A DNA stretch of 64,000 bases from Hymenobacter sp. DG25A (GCF_001280305.1 NZ_CP012623.1:3410001-3474000), one strand, 5' to 3'; shown: positions 49,507 through 57,832, counted from the stretch's first letter. The notes: generated by a model not told the origin, from the letters alone. Translations and numbers: made by a program.

Positions 49507-50211
49507 TTAGTTAGCAAGATCAAATATTGTTTTTGCTAACGATAAAAACGCACTAGCGGTTTTTATTACTTCTCCATTGCTGGTTACTTCCTTTACCTTC
49601 TTTATGGCTAATTCTTTATCTTTGCCATATTTTTGCAGGATTTGAATAATTTCGTCAGGTGAATCAGTTCCTTTGATTACTTTCATTAATTCACGCTTAT
49701 TTATTTCTAAATGATATTTATTTGAAAAGGCTTTTTTGATATTTGTATCTAGTGTGTATTTAAAATCGAGATAATCAAAGTCTTTGCCAATGAAATCATC
49801 TGCTTGGTCAGCTTGGTTTTTGAATTTGGTTATAGACCAATCTGCTCCGGTATACATTATTACTACAATATGCGGATACGTGTTCTTTAAATATTTAAGA
49901 ATTCCCCAGCCTTCAGAGGACTCGGAAATGGTTTTGCCAATACCTTGTATATCTAACACAACAACATTGTATCCTTTATTTGCAAAATCATCTATATTTT
50001 CTATGTCTTCCCAATATGCAACGTTGTATCCATCTTTTTGTAAACGATTAACATAATTTACTTCTTCATCATCTACAAAAGCAATACGTGCTTTGAGTTT
50101 TGCTTTTTCAAACTCTTCATGGGAGAATTCAGTCAAAGGCGCTAGCTCATCTATCAGGTGTGCTTCTGTCTTTTTGCTTTTGTCTTCCTTGTTTTTGAAA
50201 AATGAAAACAT
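49507..50211 (-). CDS. Receiver-domain protein without DNA-binding output, in AT-rich island
   Basis: A 234-residue protein. Residues about 40-155 form a CheY-like receiver: acidic pocket RIAFVDDEEVNYV (Asp47, Asp48), phosphoacceptor Asp87 in VVVLDIQG, switch Thr121 in VVIMYTGAD and Lys143 in GKDFDYLDF, all in their expected places. The rest is helical, with a Lys-rich segment and a hydrophobic C-terminal helix AFLSLAKTIFDLAN; there is no helix-turn-helix, GGDEF or other known output. It begins MFSFFKNKEDKSKK, where the ATG at 50209-50211 was chosen over an upstream TTG or ATA extension. It should receive phosphate from the kinase-like protein encoded 14 bases downstream. It shares the AT-rich composition. 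Confidence 0.83.
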   Translation of the reverse strand: MFSFFKNKEDKSKKTEAHLIDELAPLTEFSHEEFEKAKLKARIAFVDDEEVNYVNRLQKDGYNVAYWEDIENIDDFANKGYNVVVLDIQGIGKTISESSEGWGILKYLKNTYPHIVVIMYTGADWSITKFKNQADQADDFIGKDFDYLDFKYTLDTNIKKAFSNKYHLEINKRELMKVIKGTDSPDEIIQILQKYGKDKELAIKKVKEVTSNGEVIKTASAFLSLAKTIFDLAN

Positions 50212-50263
50212 TGTTTTTGTTATTAAAATAAGTAATGAAACTTTTCCAATCATATAGGCAAAT

Positions 50264-50305
50264 AAAAAACGAGCCCGATTTATTTAATATCCGGGCTCGT
50301 TTTTT
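50264..50305. terminator. Bidirectional terminator between nrdA and the AT-rich island
   Basis: AAAAAACGAGCCCG pairs with CGGGCTCGTTTTTT over 14 bases around a 14-base AT loop. It ends nrdA on the minus strand and lies upstream of the island operon, so it insulates the operon from nrdA read-through. Confidence 0.93.
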
Positions 50306-50323
50306 ATATTTAGTTAGGGCTTG

Positions 50324-52699
50324 TTAAGAGCCACACGCCTCGCAGGCGTCCGGATTATCCAGGGAGCAGGCCATGGCGGCGGCCTGGTCGGCTACGTTCA
50401 TGGGCTCCAGGGTTTCGGCGGCTTGCTTCTGCACCGTGAACTTGATGGCATCGGCGGCGGCTTTGGTGCGCAGGTAGTACATGCCGGTTTTCAGGCCCTT
50501 CTTCCAGCTATGGAAGTGCATGCTGGTGAGCTTGCCGAAGTTCACGTTCTGCACGTGCAGGTTCAGGCTCTGGCTCTGGCAGATGTAGGCGCCCCGGTCA
50601 GCGGACATATCAATAATGCGGCGCTGCGAAATCTCCCACACCGTTTTGTACAGGTCCTTAATGTGCTGCGGAATGTTGGGGATGTCCTGCACCGAGCCGT
50701 TGGCGGCAATGATGGCCGTCTTCATCTGATCGTTCCAGATGCCCAGCTTCACCAGGTCCTTCAGGAGGTGCTTGTTCACCACCATAAACTCGCCGCTCAG
50801 CACGCGGCGCACGTAAATGTTGGAGGTATACGGCTCAAACGACTCGTTATTACCCAGAATCTGGGCCGTAGAAGCCGTCGGCATGGGCGCTACCAGCAGG
50901 GAGTTGCGCACGCCGTGCTCCATTACCTGCTGGCGCAGGGTATCCCAGTCCCAACGGCCGGAGTCGGGCGTTACGCCCCACAGATCAAACTGGAACTTGC
51001 CCTGGCTCAGGGGTGAGCCCTGGAAGGTTTCGTAGGCGCCGTCCTTCATGGCCAGGTCCTTGGAGGCCGTCATGGCCGCGAAGTAGATGGTCTCGAAGAT
51101 GTCCTTGTTCAGTCCGCTTGCCTCGTCGCTCTCGAAGGGCATGCGCAGCGCAATGAACGTATCGGCCAGCCCCTGCACACCCAACCCGATGGGGCGGTGG
51201 CGGCGGTTGCTGCGCTCCGCCTCGGGCACGGGGTAGTAGTTGATGTCAATTACCTTGTTCAGGTTCTTGGTGGCGTGGTACGTTACCTCGTACAGCTTGT
51301 CGTGGTCGAACATCACGGTGCCGTTTTCTTCTTTGAGGTAGCGCGGCAGCGCCAGCGAGGCCAGGTTGCACACCGCAATTTCGTTCTCGTCGGTGTACTC
51401 CATTATCTCGGTGCACAGGTTGGAGGACTTAATGGTGCCCAGGTTCTGCTGGTTGCTCTTGCTGTTGGCAGCGTCCTTGAACAGCATGTAGGGCGTGCCG
51501 GTCTCCTGCTGGCTTTCCAGAATAGAGAACCACAGCTCCTGCGCCTTAATGGTTTTGCGGCCGCGGCCTTCGCGCTCATACTTCTCGTAGAGGCGCTCGA
51601 AGTCCTTACCCCAGGTGTCGCCCAGGCCGGGGCACTCGTTGGGGCACATCAGCGTCCAGTCGGCGTTGGCTTCCACGCGCTTCATGAACAGGTCGGGCGT
51701 CCAGAGGGCGTAGAACAGGTCGCGGGCGCGGTTTTCCTCCTTGCCGTGGTTCTTTTTTAGATCCAGGAAGTCGAAGATATCGGCGTGCCAGGGCTCAATG
51801 TAGATGGCGAAGGCGCCTTTGCGCTTGCCGCCGCCCTGGTCTACGTAGCGGGCCGTGTCGTTAAACACTTTCAGCATCGGGATGATGCCGTTGCTGGTGC
51901 CGTTGGTGCCTTTGATGTAGGAACCGGTGGCGCGCACGTTGTGAATGCTCAGGCCAATGCCGCCGGCTGACTGCGAAATCTGAGCGCAGTTTTTCAGGGT
52001 GTCGTAAATGCCCGTGATGGAGTCGTCCTTCATCGTGAGCAGGAAGCAGGAGCTGAGCTGGGGCTTGGGCGAGCCGGCGTTGAACAGCGTAGGCGTGGCG
52101 TGCGTGAACCACCGCTCGCTCATGAGGTTGTAGGTCTCAATAGCCGACTCCAGATCGTCCTTATGGATGCCAATGGCGACACGCATGAGCATGTGCTGGG
52201 GTCGCTCTACCACTTTGCCGTCTACGCGCAGCAGGTAGCTCCGCTCGAGGGTTTTAAAGCCGAAGTAGTCGTAGCTGTAGTCCCGGTCATAGATGATGGC
52301 CGAGTCCAGGGTAGCGGCGTGCTTGTGAATTACCTCCCACACGTCTTTGGCAATGAGGGAAGCGTTTTCGCCGGTTTTGGGGTCCTCGTAGGTGTACAGC
52401 CGCTTCATGGTGCTGCTGAACGACTTGGAGGTAACCTTGTGCAGATTGCTCACGGCAATGCGCGCCGCCAGAATAGCGTAGTCGGGATGCTTAGTGGTGA
52501 GCGAGGCGGCGGTTTCCGCGGCCAGGTTGTCCAGCTCTACGGTGGTTACGCCGTCGTAAATGCCATCAATGACCTTTTTGGCCACCTCCACCGGCGATAC
52601 GAACATCATGTTAAGCCCGTAACAGAGCTTTTCAATGCGTGCCGTGACTTTGTCGAATTTCACGGATTCGCGGCGACCGTCGCGTTTGAGTACCAGCAT
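50324..52699 (-). CDS. nrdA: Ribonucleoside-diphosphate reductase, alpha subunit (class I)
   Basis: Reduces ribonucleoside diphosphates to deoxy forms with the beta subunit encoded at 53708. The 791-residue protein begins with an ATP-cone ([18 protein letters not shown]) and then the ten-stranded barrel. Active-site residues are seen: Cys in [14 protein letters not shown], the finger-loop [13 protein letters not shown] with thiyl Cys and catalytic Glu, and the second redox Cys in [11 protein letters not shown]. The tail ends [10 protein letters not shown], giving the redox-shuttling CxxC. Unusually, it is separated from nrdB by about one kilobase containing a GIY-YIG gene and two palindromic repeats, while the order nrdB then nrdA on one strand is kept. 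Confidence 0.97.
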   Translation of the reverse strand: MLVLKRDGRRESVKFDKVTARIEKLCYGLNMMFVSPVEVAKKVIDGIYDGVTTVELDNLAAETAASLTTKHPDYAILAARIAVSNLHKVTSKSFSSTMKRLYTYEDPKTGENASLIAKDVWEVIHKHAATLDSAIIYDRDYSYDYFGFKTLERSYLLRVDGKVVERPQHMLMRVAIGIHKDDLESAIETYNLMSERWFTHATPTLFNAGSPKPQLSSCFLLTMKDDSITGIYDTLKNCAQISQSAGGIGLSIHNVRATGSYIKGTNGTSNGIIPMLKVFNDTARYVDQGGGKRKGAFAIYIEPWHADIFDFLDLKKNHGKEENRARDLFYALWTPDLFMKRVEANADWTLMCPNECPGLGDTWGKDFERLYEKYEREGRGRKTIKAQELWFSILESQQETGTPYMLFKDAANSKSNQQNLGTIKSSNLCTEIMEYTDENEIAVCNLASLALPRYLKEENGTVMFDHDKLYEVTYHATKNLNKVIDINYYPVPEAERSNRRHRPIGLGVQGLADTFIALRMPFESDEASGLNKDIFETIYFAAMTASKDLAMKDGAYETFQGSPLSQGKFQFDLWGVTPDSGRWDWDTLRQQVMEHGVRNSLLVAPMPTASTAQILGNNESFEPYTSNIYVRRVLSGEFMVVNKHLLKDLVKLGIWNDQMKTAIIAANGSVQDIPNIPQHIKDLYKTVWEISQRRIIDMSADRGAYICQSQSLNLHVQNVNFGKLTSMHFHSWKKGLKTGMYYLRTKAAADAIKFTVQKQAAETLEPMNVADQAAAMACSLDNPDACEACGS

Positions 52700-53071
52700 A
52701 GACGTAGCAGGTTATGAGGTTGGATAGGATGGGGCTGCTCTGCGCAGAGCCAGCCGAAGGTTCTAACAAGAGGCGCAATCCGCCGCTCACGGAGCAGATT
52801 GATTCCGGAAGTTATCGGTCTTCCACGGGCAGGACAAACCTTCTTTTCAGAAGTTTTCCACATTGCCTTAAATCAGTGCAATTCAGCAGGTTTTTGTATC
52901 GGCGCCGCGCTATGTTGCCGGGGAAGGCAAGCGGAAATTCGGGTTGCGCGGGAGTGGGGAATTTGGTACAACAGGGTAGGGCGGGGGAGGCGGAGTCAGG
53001 CAGCTTCCCCTCTCTGAAAGATGACTATTCTTCCAACTCAGCTACTAAATTTTCCACGCCATTTTTCTCTC
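52700..53071. other. Intergenic region upstream of nrdA
   Basis: No gene is supported. It contains the palindrome CTCTGCGCAGAG near 52740 and, toward the right, T-rich stretches. No NrdR-box pair (ACAnTATATnTTGT-like) or clear Bacteroidota promoter was identified. A palindromic repeat begins at 53072. Confidence 0.5.
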
Positions 53072-53171
53072 TGTCATCCTGAGCTTGCGAAGGACCTTAT
53101 CACGCTAGAACGACAAGCGTAACAACGACTCGCCCTAGCGTGAGAAGGTCCTTCGCAAGCTCAGGATGACA
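53072..53171. repeat. Palindromic repeat, family A, copy A2
   Basis: Arms 53072-53107 and 53136-53171 pair at 35 of 36 positions around a 28-base loop. The shared outer sequence TGTCATCCTGAG and inner GAAGGACCTT bracket the copy-specific interior CTTGC. It lies downstream of the GIY-YIG gene. Confidence 0.9.
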
Positions 53172-53248
53172 CATGTGGGGCAGAATGTTGAGTTAGGCTG
53201 TAAGGGGGAGTTGATGGAGGAGAAGTTTTGGCAACCCATCCTGGCAAT

Positions 53249-53533
53249 CTAGCCTGGCATGAGAAACTCCCACTGCTCATTCTGCGTGGCTATGAGGGCA
53301 TTCTTTTTGGTGCGCGTCCAGCCTTTTAGCTCTTTTTCGCGGGCAATGGCGGTCTGGCTGTCGGTGTACTCTTCGAAGTAGATGAGGTGGTAGCAGAAGT
53401 AGCGCCCGGCAAAGGTCTGCGGCTGGCCCCGGTTTTCGTAGTGCTGCGCCAGCCGGTCGCGTAGGTTATTGGTGATGCCGATGTACAGTACGCTACGGGC
53501 AGGATTGGTAGTGATGTAGGTATAGTAGGGCAT
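53249..53533 (-). CDS. GIY-YIG domain nuclease-like protein, between two palindromic repeats
   Basis: A 94-residue single-domain GIY-YIG protein (UPF0213/YhbQ-like): the YYTYITTNPARSVLYIGITN start holds the GIY and YIG strands as TYI and YIG, NNLRDRLAQHYENRG holds the catalytic Arg and nearby His, and TAIAREKELKGWTRTKKNAL holds the catalytic Glu and basic helix. It is therefore catalytically complete. Family members act on branched or unpaired DNA. It lies on the same strand as, and between, nrdB and nrdA, and both sides carry a family A palindrome at 53072-53171 and 53566-53669. The start is the ATG at 53531-53533; the longer open frame would begin inside a palindrome. A mobile or repeat-linked origin is inferred, not shown. 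Confidence 0.9.
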   Translation of the reverse strand: MPYYTYITTNPARSVLYIGITNNLRDRLAQHYENRGQPQTFAGRYFCYHLIYFEEYTDSQTAIAREKELKGWTRTKKNALIATQNEQWEFLMPG

Positions 53534-53565
53534 AGAGCAGATAATTAACTCTCGCTTAAAGCAAA

Positions 53566-53669
53566 CTGTCATCCTGAGCCAAGCGAAGGACCTTATCACG
53601 CTGGAACGATACTCGTTGTTACGACTCGTGCTAACGTGACAAGGTCCTTCGCTTGGCTCAGGATGACAG
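53566..53669. repeat. Palindromic repeat, family A, copy A3
   Basis: Arms 53566-53600 and 53635-53669 pair at 34 of 35 positions around a 34-base loop. The copy-specific interior is CCAAGC. It lies between the GIY-YIG start and the nrdB stop. Confidence 0.9.
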
Positions 53670-53707
53670 GGGGGGTAGAGGGCTTCTGTACTTCTGGAAG
53701 GCTTCGG

Positions 53708-54670
53708 TTAAAAATCCTCGTCCAGCGAAAAAGCGTTTTCGGTACGCTCACTCATTACGCCGGCTTTCTGGTACTCGGCCACGCGCTTCTCGAAGAAGTT
53801 GGTTTTGCCCTGCAGCGAAATCATTTCCATGAAGTCGAAGGGGTTGGTGGCGTTGTAGATTTTGCTGTAGCCCAAGCTTTGCAGCAGGCGGTCGGCCACA
53901 AACTCGATGTACTGCGACATGGCCTTGGCGTTCATGCCAATCAGGTTCACGGGCAGGGCATCGGTCACGAACTCCTGCTCAATCTGCACCGCGTCGCGGA
54001 TGATGGCGTGCACGCGAGCCTCGGGCAGCTTGTTTACCAGGTACTTCTCGTAGAGCAGGCAGGCGAAGTCGCAGTGCAGGCCCTCGTCGCGGCTGATGAG
54101 CTCGTTGCTGAAGGTGAGGCCCGGCATGAGGCCGCGCTTCTTCAGCCAGAAGATGGAGCAGAACGAGCCGGAGAAGAAAATGCCTTCCACCGCCGCGAAG
54201 GCAATGATGCGCTCGGCAAAGTCTTCGGAGTTAATCCACTTCAGGGCCCACTCGCCTTTCTTCTTCACGCAGGGCACGGTTTCCAGTGCGTTGAAGAGGC
54301 GGTCCTTTTCCTTGGGGTCTTTGATGTAGGTGTCAATCAGCAGGGAGTAGGTTTCCGAATGGATGTTTTCCATCATGATCTGGAAACCGTAGAAGCAGCG
54401 CGCCTCGGGCATCTGCACTTCCTGCATGAAGTTCACGGCCAGGTTCTCGTTCACAATGCCATCAGAGGCAGCGAAGAAAGCCAGCACGTGGCTGATGAAG
54501 TGCCGCTCGCCATCGTTGAGGGCTTCCCAGTCCTTCTGGTCCTGGCTCAGGTCGATTTCCTCGGCCGTCCAGAAGGAGGCTTCGGCTTTCTTGTACATCT
54601 GCCACACCGTATCGTGCTGAATGGGGAACAGTACAAAGCGGTTGGGATTTTCGACGAGCAAAGGTTCCAT
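53708..54670 (-). CDS. nrdB: Ribonucleoside-diphosphate reductase, beta subunit (class I)
   Basis: A 320-residue radical-generating subunit that forms a diiron-tyrosyl (or related) cofactor. Metal ligands are visible in order: Asp in [13 protein letters not shown], Glu and His in [10 protein letters not shown], Glu in [11 protein letters not shown], then Glu and His in [15 protein letters not shown] radical-site Tyr is plausible in the segment after HSET, consistent with class Ia, but class Ib/c variants cannot be distinguished by eye. The C-terminal tail [11 protein letters not shown] resembles the peptide that docks to the alpha subunit. The ATG at 54668-54670 is used, as the extension starts with TTG. 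Upstream lie four DnaA boxes. Confidence 0.95.
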   Translation of the reverse strand: MEPLLVENPNRFVLFPIQHDTVWQMYKKAEASFWTAEEIDLSQDQKDWEALNDGERHFISHVLAFFAASDGIVNENLAVNFMQEVQMPEARCFYGFQIMMENIHSETYSLLIDTYIKDPKEKDRLFNALETVPCVKKKGEWALKWINSEDFAERIIAFAAVEGIFFSGSFCSIFWLKKRGLMPGLTFSNELISRDEGLHCDFACLLYEKYLVNKLPEARVHAIIRDAVQIEQEFVTDALPVNLIGMNAKAMSQYIEFVADRLLQSLGYSKIYNATNPFDFMEMISLQGKTNFFEKRVAEYQKAGVMSERTENAFSLDEDF

Positions 54671-54869
54671 AGCAGGCAAGGTTTGAGTAGCGAATTAAGA
54701 CCGGAACAGCCGGGGAAGTCGTGGTTTTCAACTTCGTGGCAACCGGAATGTTTTGGAATATCCGGCGGGCAGCTGCCAACCCCGGAGCATCAAATATAAA
54801 CCGCAGTTTCGGGAGCCGCGCCCCCCGAGCCCGTTTTTTCTCTGTTAATTTTTGTGTATGCCCCGAATG

Positions 54870-54975
54870 TTGTCCACAACGGCAAAAGCTGGAAAATACC
54901 CCGAGAAATACCAAAAAGCAGGGATTTTACAAAAGTTATCCACAAATGAGGTGTGGACAATCATAATTATCCACA
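54870..54975. promoter_or_regulatory. Cluster of four DnaA boxes between nrdB and rplU
   Basis: Two perfect boxes TTATCCACA (54936-54944 and 54967-54975) and two near-perfect boxes TTGTCCACA (54870-54878 on the plus strand; 54952-54960 on the minus strand) lie within 106 bp. They sit in the divergent nrdB/rplU interval, about 200 bases before nrdB and 150 before rplU. DnaA control of nrdB is one reading, a replication origin or DnaA-titration site another. Confidence 0.85.
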
Positions 54976-55066
54976 AAAATGTTATTCGCGTGCTCTGTGC
55001 GGGAGCCTCATAAGTAGGGCTGAGGGCGCCGGGCCGGGTAGGGATAATGATGATTAACGAGTTAGG

Positions 55067-55098
55067 TTTGGAATTGTAGATTCGTACTTGTACTTTTG
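55067..55098 (+). promoter_or_regulatory. Bacteroidota-type promoter of rplU-rpmA
   Basis: TTTG at 55067-55070 and TACTTTTG at 55091-55098 are separated by exactly 20 bases, matching the TTTG-N19/20-TAnnTTTG consensus. The predicted transcript begins within about 10 bases, leaving a leader of about 30 bases before rplU. Confidence 0.85.
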
Positions 55099-55130
55099 CC
55101 TTCCATTTTTCAGAAACCGCGAAGACGCCG

Positions 55131-55436
55131 ATGTACGCAATCGTCAACATAGCTGGCAAGCAGACCAAGGTCGAAGCCAATAAATTTGTATACGCTCACC
55201 GACTGGCCGGCAACGTCGGCGACAAGGTGGAGTTGGGCAAAGCCCTGCTGACCGATGACAACGGTACGCTGACCATCGGCGCGCCCTTGCTGGACGTAGC
55301 CGTAACGGGTACTATTCTGGAGCACGTAAAGGGCGACAAAGTCCTGGTGTTCAAGAAGAAGCGCCGTAAGGGATACAAGAAGCTGAACGGTCACCGTCAG
55401 CAGTTCACCAAAGTAATGATCAACAGCATCGGCTAA
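55131..55436 (+). CDS. rplU: 50S ribosomal protein L21
   Basis: A 101-residue large-subunit protein that contacts 23S rRNA and L20. Starts MYAIVNIAGKQTKVEANKF, the standard L21 beginning (YAII..GGKQYKV), and ends with the KKRRKGYKKLNGHRQQFTKV segment, which contains the conserved RRKGY..GHRQ signature. Normal length. Immediately followed by rpmA, the usual partner. The promoter at 55067-55098 is a clear match to the group's consensus. Confidence 0.97.
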   Translation: MYAIVNIAGKQTKVEANKFVYAHRLAGNVGDKVELGKALLTDDNGTLTIGAPLLDVAVTGTILEHVKGDKVLVFKKKRRKGYKKLNGHRQQFTKVMINSIG

Positions 55437-55440
55437 GGAA

Positions 55441-55523
55441 AGCGGTAAGCTAGCGGCCTCTGGTCAGTAGCTTTCTCTTCCCGGCTGGGCTTTCCTCAGA
55501 CCATCAGCTAGCAGCCAACCGCT
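55441..55523 (+). other. Structured interval between rplU and rpmA
   Basis: Three nested complementary blocks fold the gap: AGCGGT (55441) with ACCGCT (55518), GCTAGC (55449) with GCTAGC (55507), and TGGTC (55461) with GACCA (55499). The fold closes 24 bases before the rpmA start, where it could influence L27 expression or mRNA processing. No known leader family is recognised. Confidence 0.55.
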
Positions 55524-55546
55524 GGTAGCTAAAAGTTCAAAATACC

Positions 55547-55858
55547 ATGGCACATAAGAAAGGCGTAGGCTCTTCCAACAACGGCCGCGAGTCGCATTCC
55601 AAGCGTCTGGGCGTGAAAATCTTCGGTGGCCAGGCCATCATTTCCGGCAACATCATCGTGCGTCAGCGTGGCACCAAGCACCACCCCGGCCAGAACGTGG
55701 GTATCGGCAAGGACCACACCCTGTTCGCTATGATTGATGGTACCGTGCAGTTCCGCAAGGGCCGCAAAGACCGTTCTTTCGTATCGGTTCTGCCCGCAGC
55801 GGTAGACGCCGCTGAGGTTCACACCTCGGCTACGGAGTCGGCTGAAGACAACAAGTAA
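55547..55858 (+). CDS. rpmA: 50S ribosomal protein L27
   Basis: A 103-residue ribosomal protein near the peptidyl-transferase centre. [20 protein letters not shown] is the classic beginning (AHKKGxGSSxNGRDSxxKRLG), followed by [20 protein letters not shown] and [18 protein letters not shown]-terminal acidic extension (about 15 residues, ending EDNK) is slightly longer than in E. coli. No N-terminal extension of the Firmicutes type is present, so no protease processing is expected. Co-transcribed with rplU. Confidence 0.97.
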   Translation: MAHKKGVGSSNNGRESHSKRLGVKIFGGQAIISGNIIVRQRGTKHHPGQNVGIGKDHTLFAMIDGTVQFRKGRKDRSFVSVLPAAVDAAEVHTSATESAEDNK

Positions 55859-55880
55859 GCTTTTTAAGCTTCGCTTTTTC

Positions 55881-55914
55881 AGAAAGGGACTGTCCGCAAG
55901 GGCTGTCCCTTTCT
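55881..55914 (+). terminator. Hairpin after rpmA
   Basis: AGAAAGGGAC pairs with GTCCCTTTCT around a 14-base loop. It has no T run, so it is a weaker candidate than others in the window, but it is the only stem between rpmA and the palindromic repeat. Confidence 0.6.
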
Positions 55915-55977
55915 GCATTGCGGTGAGAGGTGCACTCCTATTTACCCCTCAAATACTCTCAGCTAACCCTCAAGTTG

Positions 55978-56078
55978 TGTCATCCTGAGCTTGCGAAGGA
56001 CCTTCTCACGCCAAAACGATAATCGTTGTAACGACTCGTTCTAGCGTGAGAAGGTCCTTCGCTTTGCTCAGGATGACA
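55978..56078. repeat. Palindromic repeat, family A, copy A4 (asymmetric arms)
   Basis: Left arm 55978-56011 and right arm 56044-56078 pair except in the variable interior, where the left arm reads CTTGCG and the complement of the right arm reads CAAAGCG. The interior of this copy's left arm matches copy A2. It lies between the convergent rpmA and cyclase genes. Confidence 0.88.
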
Positions 56079-56101
56079 GAGGAGGTTGGTGGTCAGGGCC
56101 T

Positions 56102-56881
56102 TTAAGCTGAGGTGCTGCCTAAGGCGTAGAGCACGGGTTTGCTGGGGCTGGCGTCCAGCTCCAGGCTGGTGATTTGCAGGTTGAGCAGGTAGAGGCCGTC
56201 TTCTACTTCATCGGGCACGAAGATGAGCTCAGTGATGGTGGCCTGGTGGCGGGTGGCGTGCGGGTACTGCCAGAAGGCGTGGTGGGCCAGCAGCTGGCCA
56301 GCATCTTCTTCCCGGTCTACGCTGGGCAGGTCCAGCAGCAGGTGCTCGATGTGGTGCTCAGCCAGGTATTGGGCCAGGGCAGGCTCTACATAGGTGGGGT
56401 TGGTACCGGAGTATTGGCGGCTGCGCTTGGACTTGTGGTTGGGGAGCGTGCGCAGAATCAGGGCTTCGGGGCGAATGGCGGCATCGGGTCCGGCGTTCAG
56501 CTCGCGCAGCACGTCGGCCAGCATGACCACCTCGTCGCCGTTGGGCTGGGGGCGGGGCTGCACCGATACCAGCCGGGCTACGAACAGGAAGCGGCGTAGG
56601 CAACGGTTGAGAGTGGCTGCCGGATCGGGGGAGATGTGCCCGTAGCATTCGGTGTGGGTGCCGTTGCCGTGGGGGGTTACGTGTACGCGCTTGTAGTTGG
56701 TACTACCCCCATCGGCCACGCTGCCCACAAAACTGCCTACCCGGATAACATCAAACTGCACCGGCTCAGCCCAGAAGCAATTCACCTGGTTTTCGCCGGG
56801 AGCCAGCGGCAGGGAAATATCCAGCGGGGCGGCCGGGTTGAAGGTGAAGGTGCGGTTTTGATAGGGGTAGGTGGCGAGCAT
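56102..56881 (-). CDS. Cyclase/kynurenine-formamidase-like family protein
   Basis: A 259-residue metal-dependent hydrolase of the cyclase family. The signature is VTPHGNGTHTECYGH, in the place of HxGTHxDxPxH, and an upstream PLDISLPL and downstream LLLDLPSVDREEDAG complete the pattern. Family enzymes hydrolyse N-formylkynurenine or cyclise related amides; no tryptophan-degradation genes are near, so the substrate is unassigned. The ATG at 56879-56881 is chosen since the longer frame begins with TTG. A family A palindrome lies after its stop and a family B palindrome before its start. Confidence 0.85.
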   Translation of the reverse strand: MLATYPYQNRTFTFNPAAPLDISLPLAPGENQVNCFWAEPVQFDVIRVGSFVGSVADGGSTNYKRVHVTPHGNGTHTECYGHISPDPAATLNRCLRRFLFVARLVSVQPRPQPNGDEVVMLADVLRELNAGPDAAIRPEALILRTLPNHKSKRSRQYSGTNPTYVEPALAQYLAEHHIEHLLLDLPSVDREEDAGQLLAHHAFWQYPHATRHQATITELIFVPDEVEDGLYLLNLQITSLELDASPSKPVLYALGSTSA

Positions 56882-56921
56882 GGGGGCGGTGGCGGAATTA
56901 GGAAGATGCAAAGTAAAAGAA

Positions 56922-57022
56922 CGTCATGTCGAGCGCAGTCGAGACATCTCGCTAGTGTGGTATACAATGATTAGCACCACAACCTCAGCACGCGAGATGT
57001 CTCGACTGCGCTCGACATGACG
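56922..57022. repeat. Palindromic repeat, family B, copy B2
   Basis: Perfect 31-base arms (56922-56952 and 56992-57022) around a 39-base loop. Loop ends TAGTGTGGTA and CCTCAGCAC are homologous to copy B1, while the arm interior GTCGAGCGCAGTCGAGA differs from B1 on both arms together. Confidence 0.9.
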
Positions 57023-57062
57023 GGCTTTTTGTAAAGACGTACTTTGCTCAACAACGGCGGGA

Positions 57063-57093
57063 GCGAGATGCTTGGGCTTCGCTCAGCAGGACG
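57063..57093. repeat. Half copy of family B palindrome
   Basis: GCGAGATGCTTGGGCTTCGC followed by TCAGCAGGACG resembles only the right arm of a family B element (compare 4091-4121). No matching left arm lies nearby. It sits 40 bases after copy B2. Confidence 0.55.
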
Positions 57094-57135
57094 ACCGATT
57101 TATGCTGGCTAACTTTAACTCTCAACAGCCCCCAA

Positions 57136-57822
57136 TTACAGACTTATCGGCACCGGGGCTTCGGCGTTGGTGCCGGTGGCCTGGGCTTCGGCCAGCCGAT
57201 TTAAAATATGGCTGATTTCGAGGGCGTGGCTGAGAATCATGAAGTGGCCGCCACCCTGGATAAGATAATCTACGGGAGCGGGGCCGGGTGGGAATACCCG
57301 GTCTTTCGTGCCCAGAATCTGCAGGCAGCGGCCGGTATCGGTGCTGTCCCAGTGCAGGAGCCGGTCGATGGCCCAGCGGGTGTAGCGGGGCTCCATATCG
57401 CCCAGAATCTCCTTGAACAGGCGGTACTCTTCGCCGTTACGCACCCCGAAATACCACTGCCCGGCGCGCGGGAACAGCTTCAGCAACTGGGGCGGCACCA
57501 GCTTATACACCCCGGAAGCCCGGATAGCGCGCAGCGAAAGAGGCAGGCAGCCGGCATCCGGAATGCTGGATATCAGCACTGCCTCGGCCAGCGGCCGCAG
57601 CCGGCATAACTCCAGCGCCACCACCCCGCCAAACGATACGCCCACTACCAGACAAGGCTGCGTGGAATCCACTAATTCGGCTATGCGGGCTACGTAATGC
57701 GGCAGGCTTTCCTGCTGCAGAGGCGTGAGCCAGGGAAGTACCTTTACCGGGCTACGTAGCAGCGGCAGCAGGTTGCGAAAAACCCGCTCATCAGCGCCCA
57801 GCCCGGGAATCAGGTACATCAT
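57136..57822 (-). CDS. Alpha/beta hydrolase
   Basis: A 228-residue small hydrolase starting YLIPGLGADERVFRNLLPLL (oxyanion-hole PGLGAD), with nucleophile VVGVSFGGVVALEL (GxSxG), a possible acid in ILGTKDRVFP and the catalytic His in IQGGGHFMIL. Length and motif order are those of a compact esterase without a large cap; substrate unknown. Begins at the ATG 57820-57822 and stops before the half palindrome. The neighbour at 57833 ends 10 bases upstream on the same strand. Confidence 0.85.
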   Translation of the reverse strand: MMYLIPGLGADERVFRNLLPLLRSPVKVLPWLTPLQQESLPHYVARIAELVDSTQPCLVVGVSFGGVVALELCRLRPLAEAVLISSIPDAGCLPLSLRAIRASGVYKLVPPQLLKLFPRAGQWYFGVRNGEEYRLFKEILGDMEPRYTRWAIDRLLHWDSTDTGRCLQILGTKDRVFPPGPAPVDYLIQGGGHFMILSHALEISHILNRLAEAQATGTNAEAPVPISL

Positions 57823-57832
57823 AGCGGCAGGC

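Noticed and set aside
48410..50211. The AT-rich pair as a Detocs defence system
   Set aside because: Detocs requires a third effector protein and specific domain content; only two genes are present, so the name is not applied.
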